Positions 7,401-13,620 of a stretch of 13,620 nt of DNA are shown piece after piece. The position numbers and the translations under genes are program-made. Source of the DNA: Opitutaceae bacterium (lineage in GTDB: Bacteria; Verrucomicrobiota; Verrucomicrobiia; Opitutales; Opitutaceae); contig JAITDF010000069.1 of assembly GCA_031282705.1 (NCBI GenBank), forward strand, positions 1 to 13,620, read 5' to 3'. Each line of letters starts with the position of its first letter. The stretch's first letter is position 1. Under the pieces are notes generated by a model. It was not told the origin of the DNA, did no database searches, and was given only the letters and a program-made list of their open reading frames with translations.

Positions 7401-8057
7401 CGCGGTTTCATCCCCTTCCGCCTCCTCGTCCCTCGCGAGCTGGTCCAGCCGCGCAATCACCAAATCGTTGTCCGCGAAAAAATCCCCCGTTTGCGTCGTG
7501 TTTCCCGTCTCCCGCGAAAACACGCGGAATGGCAGCCCGAACTTTTCCCAAAGCTCCTCCCGCCATTGCTCCACCAGCGAGCCGGGCGCGACAATCAGCA
7601 CCCGGCGCGCGTCGGCCCGCAGGAGCAGTTCGCTGATGTAAAGCCCGGCCATGATGGTCTTGCCCGCGCCGGGGTCGTCGGCCAGCACGAAGCGCAACGG
7701 CTGGCGCGGCAGCATGTCTTCATAAACGGCGGTGATTTGGTGCGGCAGCGGCTCGACATTGGAGGTGTGGACGGCCATGAGCGGGTCGAACAGGAACGCC
7801 AAATCCATGCGCTTCGCCTCGACGGTGAGTTTGAACTCCGCCGCGTCGCCGTCGAACGTCCACTCCCGCCCGCCGGCGGCGGCGACGCCCGCGGCCTCGG
7901 CGGCGCCCAGCAACCGTTCGCCGATGCCGCCATCCGCCCGCCGGTAAACGAGCGTGACCGCCTCCGGCCCCAGCGGCACGACGGCGACCACGGTGACGTC
8001 CCCGGCGGCGTCAACGCCGGAGAGGGTTTGCCCGGTTTGGATTTCGGCAAGGGTCAT
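4449..8057 (-). CDS. SNF2-type helicase with C-terminal DUF3883 nuclease-like domain (defence helicase)
   Basis: This 1202-residue superfamily 2 helicase is related to the SNF2-like helicases of Hma and DISARM-type systems. Motif I is DDPGAGKT (127-134), DEAH box 240-243 in AVFDEAHKL, motif III MTATPHN (276-282), and motifs V-VI in TDAAGEGVNLQ (580-590) through QRFGRIHRIGQ (609-619). An acidic, charged insertion (about 405-485) separates the RecA lobes. After a long middle region, a coiled-coil segment (about 940-1015) and an Asp/Ala-rich linker (about 1040-1065) lead to a DUF3883-like domain at about 1104-1162: GWDITS, then HIEVKG (1124-1129), then LTRNEIFCAL and FWLAVVFV. The D...E-V-K arrangement matches the restriction-endonuclease-like fold, so it may cut DNA. 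The start ATG at 8055-8057 has a GGGAG site 7 bases upstream, overlapping the ATPase stop; the gap is 4 bases, indicating translational coupling. Confidence 0.93.
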   Translation of the reverse strand: MTLAEIQTGQTLSGVDAAGDVTVVAVVPLGPEAVTLVYRRADGGIGERLLGAAEAAGVAAAGGREWTFDGDAAEFKLTVEAKRMDLAFLFDPLMAVHTSNVEPLPHQITAVYEDMLPRQPLRFVLADDPGAGKTIMAGLYISELLLRADARRVLIVAPGSLVEQWREELWEKFGLPFRVFSRETGNTTQTGDFFADNDLVIARLDQLARDEEAEGDETARTPGLLQTRILESGWDLAVFDEAHKLAAHYDGNKISRTGRFRFAERLGEKTRHLLLMTATPHNGKEPDFQLFLSLLDSDRFYGKFRDGVHKADASDLLRRMTKETLVRFDGTRLFPERRANTLNYKLTSEEAALYNAVTAYVTDEMGKADALDGKRKGSVGLALTTLQRRVASSPEAIWQSLRNRRERLEKRLREEEIAARSGGGMENGTDRLELEAGGLELEDDDELAAEEREQMEDALVDRATAATSLQELREEIEILKRIEARARRLRDSGVDRKWDELSRLLQSRESELRDAGGRLRKLIIFTEHRATLEYLQARVGSVLGDARAVAAIQGSTTRDERRRIQAEFRSDKDVRVLVATDAAGEGVNLQCANLMVNYDLPWNPNRMEQRFGRIHRIGQTEVCHLWNLVAGETREGDVYHTLLKKLEAIGRAFQGKVFDVLGEIFEDESLKDLLIEAIRHGDRPEARAKLNRKIDDAFDEGKLRVLLERNALAAETMDGARLFAVKAMLEEAEARKLQPYFVRSFFMEAFARLGGSIHGRGARRWEITHVPGLLRERDRRITGRNRRDSAPVLQKYERICFEKEAVAAAKPGEVPAVLLHPGHPLMLSMTDVLLEKHSEILRRGATFLDKADAGETPSVIFLLLHEIRFGKDNQTLSKRLQFIRVRPDGRSELVGSAPHLDLENLPAPDSRPQISSFFPTASSLERAALVRAATELAPAHYEEVKQRHCARVEKTLAAVHERLLREIEFWTDRHQRLAEDREAGKDVRLQLSEVGRRVNDLQARLDARTAALKAEKHVTQGAPVIVGGMFVIPAGLLKKPCDENGPAGDADADGADADDAGETPQWACSAGARARIERLAMEAVMRAERERGNTAEDVSARKCGWDITSQPPAAPGVTPPPARHIEVKGRAAGAKTITLTRNEIFCALNQAEKFWLAVVFVHEDGGVEAPLYKQTPFTTEPDTGAASVNYGIFNLFAEQPLP

Positions 8058-8061
8058 CGCT

Positions 8062-11463
<3,402 letters not shown>

Positions 11464-11469
11464 GAAAAT

Positions 11470-11473
11470 CTCC
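11470..11473 (-). promoter_or_regulatory. Shine-Dalgarno for the DUF499/HEPN ATPase gene
   Basis: GGAG lies 6 bases upstream of the ATG at 11463 on the minus strand (cggag-attttc-atg). It supports this start over the much longer open frame that runs upstream through the methylase gene. Confidence 0.75.
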
Positions 11474-11516
11474 GGTGGGTGGCTTTGTGGTTGAAAAAAA
11501 AGCGGTGCCGGCCGCG

Positions 11517-13620
11517 TCAGAACATCTCCCCCTGTTCCCGCTTCGCCGCCGGGGTTTCCGCCGCGCGCGCGGCCAGCACGCCCCAGCCGGCGGCCAGCGC
11601 GTTGTAGCCCTGCGCGTCCGCGCCGCGTCCGGAGCGCTCGGCGAGGTTGAACAAACGGTAAGCCAGCGCCCGCGCGTCGCCCGCCCTGTCGCCCAGCCTG
11701 CGCAGCAGCGCCGCCGTCTTTTCCTCGCCCGCGTTTTCCACGTGCCACAACCGCACGAGGTGGTGCGTCATCTCCCAGACCGTCGGCCGCCCGTCCGTCT
11801 CCGGCGACCAGTCGCCCGGCAGCTCCGCCGGGCGCAGCAGCCGCGCCCGGCCGCCGCCGCTCTCCACTATCCCCGACTCCACCAGCGCCGGCACGGCGAT
11901 GGCTTTCGCGTTCGCCAGCGTCTCCGCCTCGCCGTAGCCCGCGGCGTCGAAACCATGCTGCGCAAACCACGCCAGCGCCCAGCGCGTCTCGCGGTCGTAG
12001 TCGCCCTCGTGCTCGGAAAGCATGGCGTCCTTGGCCTGGATGATGAGCGCCAGCGCCTCCGCCACGCCCATCGCGCGCCCCTCGTTGTCCTCCACCCGCG
12101 CGTATTTGGAAAACACCGCCATGCCCGGCCCGATGATGGCCTGCTCCAGGTCCACCGGGGCAATCTGCGAGTGCGATGCCTCCTCCTCCTCGCCTGCCCC
12201 GATGGCGGGCGGAAGCTCCGCGCCCCCAATGCCGCCTGTCATCGCCGCCAGCGCCTCCGGCAGCGTCGCGTTCAACTCCCGCAAAAAATCCCGCCGCGAA
12301 ATCGAACCCGCCCCGGCCCCGCGCCTGCGGCACACAAGGACGATGCTGGAGGCAAGGGCGTTCGTGCCGGAGGCAATCATGCGGTTGCTCAATTCGCTGC
12401 GCATCGGCCACGTCCCGGTAATCTGAAAACCAGCGCGGATGACCGCTTCCAGAAATGTCGCCCAACCCGTGTTCGACGTGCCGCCGGTGTCTGTTTCCGA
12501 TTGCTTGAAAGCGTAATAAATCGTCACCGGAAACTCCGGATGCGACTGCTTGGCGAGGTTCGCCATCGCGCCAGTCATGCCGTCCAGGAAAAACTTTTCC
12601 GCCGCCGCCCTGCTCCCGTGACGATAAGGCGTGGCGACAAGCTCGTCGGTTTTCGGCACGACCAACGTTCCAAACAATTCCGGGAATACCGGCTTCAAAG
12701 ACCGTCGCAACCAGACGTAGAAGAAGTCCGACAAATCCGCATAACCGATGTTGTCGTAATAAGGCGGGTCGGTGGAAATCACCTTGCCCGCGCTGATGCG
12801 CTGGGTTTGCGCATCGGCTTGGGTGGCACGGCCAGAGATAGTTGTGTGTCCGCAAGCCCCCTCCAAACTTTCCGCAGTCCATTCAATTGCACCTGCAAAA
12901 CTACCCGTGCCGTCCAACAACATATTCAACTCCGCATAATCCCAAGTCATCGGGATTGATTGTCGCGCGAAAGTGTTTCGCGTCGAGTCACGCTCAGTGA
13001 ACCAAGTGCAAATCGTAGAACCCCTGTCTGCTAATTTGTTAATCGCAAACGCCAGATACACGCTGACGGCCTCGGCATAGGCGGACGCACCGTTGCCGTT
13101 TTGGGCGAGCGGGGTGTTGTCGTCGGACAGACCGGCGGCGAGCGCGTCCAGCCGGATGAGTTCCCGCGCCTCGCCCACCAAGTCGCTGAATGTCGTCAAC
13201 GCCACCAGTTGGCGCGGGGTGAACAAGTCACCCCAAGTGAAAAAACCATAGCCGCGACCACTCACCAAATCCGTGGTGTCGCGATTCATTGCCGGAAATG
13301 AATCGCGGATGGTCTTTGTTTGTTCCGCGAGGTTTTCCAATTCGCAACCTTGGCCCGGCGATAAATAGACGCGCCCGCGTCTGCCCTCGGCGACAATTGC
13401 CATGAGCCGCGTTCCCATGCGCCCCGCCATGCTCTCGGCTTTGATGTGTTTTCCAGAAATGGTCGTTTGAGAGAAAATGCATTTGAAGTCAGAGCCTTTC
13501 CCGTCGGCCTTGGTGCCGTTTTTTGCCCCCGCCGGCGGCGCGCCCGTGCGGACGATGAAATGGTAGGGCGGTTTCGCCGGAGCCGCCGTTTCCCGTTCCG
13601 CCGTCTGCGTCCGGCCCGGC
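11517..13620 (-). CDS. DUF1156-type adenine-specific DNA methyltransferase (partial, N-terminus outside window)
   Basis: The frame is open from the stop (11517-11519) to the right edge, so 700 residues of the C-terminal part are visible; full-length family members are about 900-1000, so roughly 200-300 N-terminal residues are missing. The first visible 70 residues (with GSDFKCIFSQTTISGKHIKAESMAGRMGTRLMAIVAEG) match the family's conserved segment. The catalytic motif DPPYYDN is encoded at 12750-12770, followed by YADLSDFFYVWLRRSL, and the segment MTWDYAELNMLLDGTGSFAGAIEW upstream of it is typical of DUF1156 proteins. The predicted reaction is S-adenosylmethionine-dependent methylation of DNA adenine, probably to mark host DNA. 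The C-terminal 320 residues are Ala/Gly/Glu-rich, with a GGIGGAELPP linker and repeat-like helices. An internal ATG at 13430 is not the true start because conserved residues continue upstream. It is the first visible gene of the operon. Confidence 0.93.
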   Translation of the reverse strand, partial: PGRTQTAERETAAPAKPPYHFIVRTGAPPAGAKNGTKADGKGSDFKCIFSQTTISGKHIKAESMAGRMGTRLMAIVAEGRRGRVYLSPGQGCELENLAEQTKTIRDSFPAMNRDTTDLVSGRGYGFFTWGDLFTPRQLVALTTFSDLVGEARELIRLDALAAGLSDDNTPLAQNGNGASAYAEAVSVYLAFAINKLADRGSTICTWFTERDSTRNTFARQSIPMTWDYAELNMLLDGTGSFAGAIEWTAESLEGACGHTTISGRATQADAQTQRISAGKVISTDPPYYDNIGYADLSDFFYVWLRRSLKPVFPELFGTLVVPKTDELVATPYRHGSRAAAEKFFLDGMTGAMANLAKQSHPEFPVTIYYAFKQSETDTGGTSNTGWATFLEAVIRAGFQITGTWPMRSELSNRMIASGTNALASSIVLVCRRRGAGAGSISRRDFLRELNATLPEALAAMTGGIGGAELPPAIGAGEEEEASHSQIAPVDLEQAIIGPGMAVFSKYARVEDNEGRAMGVAEALALIIQAKDAMLSEHEGDYDRETRWALAWFAQHGFDAAGYGEAETLANAKAIAVPALVESGIVESGGGRARLLRPAELPGDWSPETDGRPTVWEMTHHLVRLWHVENAGEEKTAALLRRLGDRAGDARALAYRLFNLAERSGRGADAQGYNALAAGWGVLAARAAETPAAKREQGEMF

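Noticed and set aside
11464..12882. Extended N-terminus for the DUF499 ATPase
   Set aside because: The extension is Gly/Arg/Ala-rich, overlaps the methylase in another frame, and the real start at 11463 has a Shine-Dalgarno and a recognisable HEPN N-terminus.
13428..13430. ATG as the true start of the methylase
   Set aside because: The 63 codons upstream are open and match the conserved DUF1156 sequence (CIFSQTTISGKHIKAES), so the gene continues beyond the window.

Overview
The window is about 13.6 kb of GC-rich bacterial DNA with every convincing gene on the minus strand, so genes read from high to low coordinates. It holds two modules. The organism is probably a Gram-negative from the Verrucomicrobiota, perhaps Opitutaceae-like. 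I infer this from the composition, the Gld-type ABC gene order and the pyrimidine-rich simple-repeat leaders. No rRNA, tRNA or other marker in the window proves it.

Module 1 (13620 to 4449) is a tightly packed three-gene operon that looks like an anti-phage/DNA-restriction system. The order is a DUF1156-type adenine-specific DNA methyltransferase (its 5' end lies outside the window), a DUF499-type ATPase with an N-terminal Swt1-like HEPN domain, and a 1202-residue SNF2-type helicase ending in a DUF3883 nuclease-like domain. The set matches the published helicase-methylase-ATPase (Hma) class and is related in concept to DISARM and BREX. The methylase probably marks host DNA. The ATPase and helicase probably sense or move along foreign nucleic acid, and two candidate catalytic sites (HEPN RX4H in the ATPase, E-V-K in the helicase C-terminus) could supply the attack. 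The ATPase and helicase start codons both have good Shine-Dalgarno sites, the second overlapping the ATPase stop codon.

A 274-base region (4175-4448) separates the modules. It has no gene but contains hairpins and a 19-bp tandem repeat. It must contain the end of the defence transcript and probably the start of the next transcript.

Module 2 (4174 to 1) is a Gld-like ABC transporter cluster: ATPase (GldA-like), ABC-2 permease (GldF-like), the GldG-like auxiliary protein, and the start of a membrane-anchored protein that fits DUF4340 (runs off the left edge). In contrast to the defence genes, these four genes have no visible Shine-Dalgarno. Three of their starts are preceded by gaps of 108 to 317 bases filled with strand-asymmetric simple repeats: GGCGGA-like tracts, a G4-type GGG tract, a (gtttaR)6 array, and a long imperfect inverted repeat.
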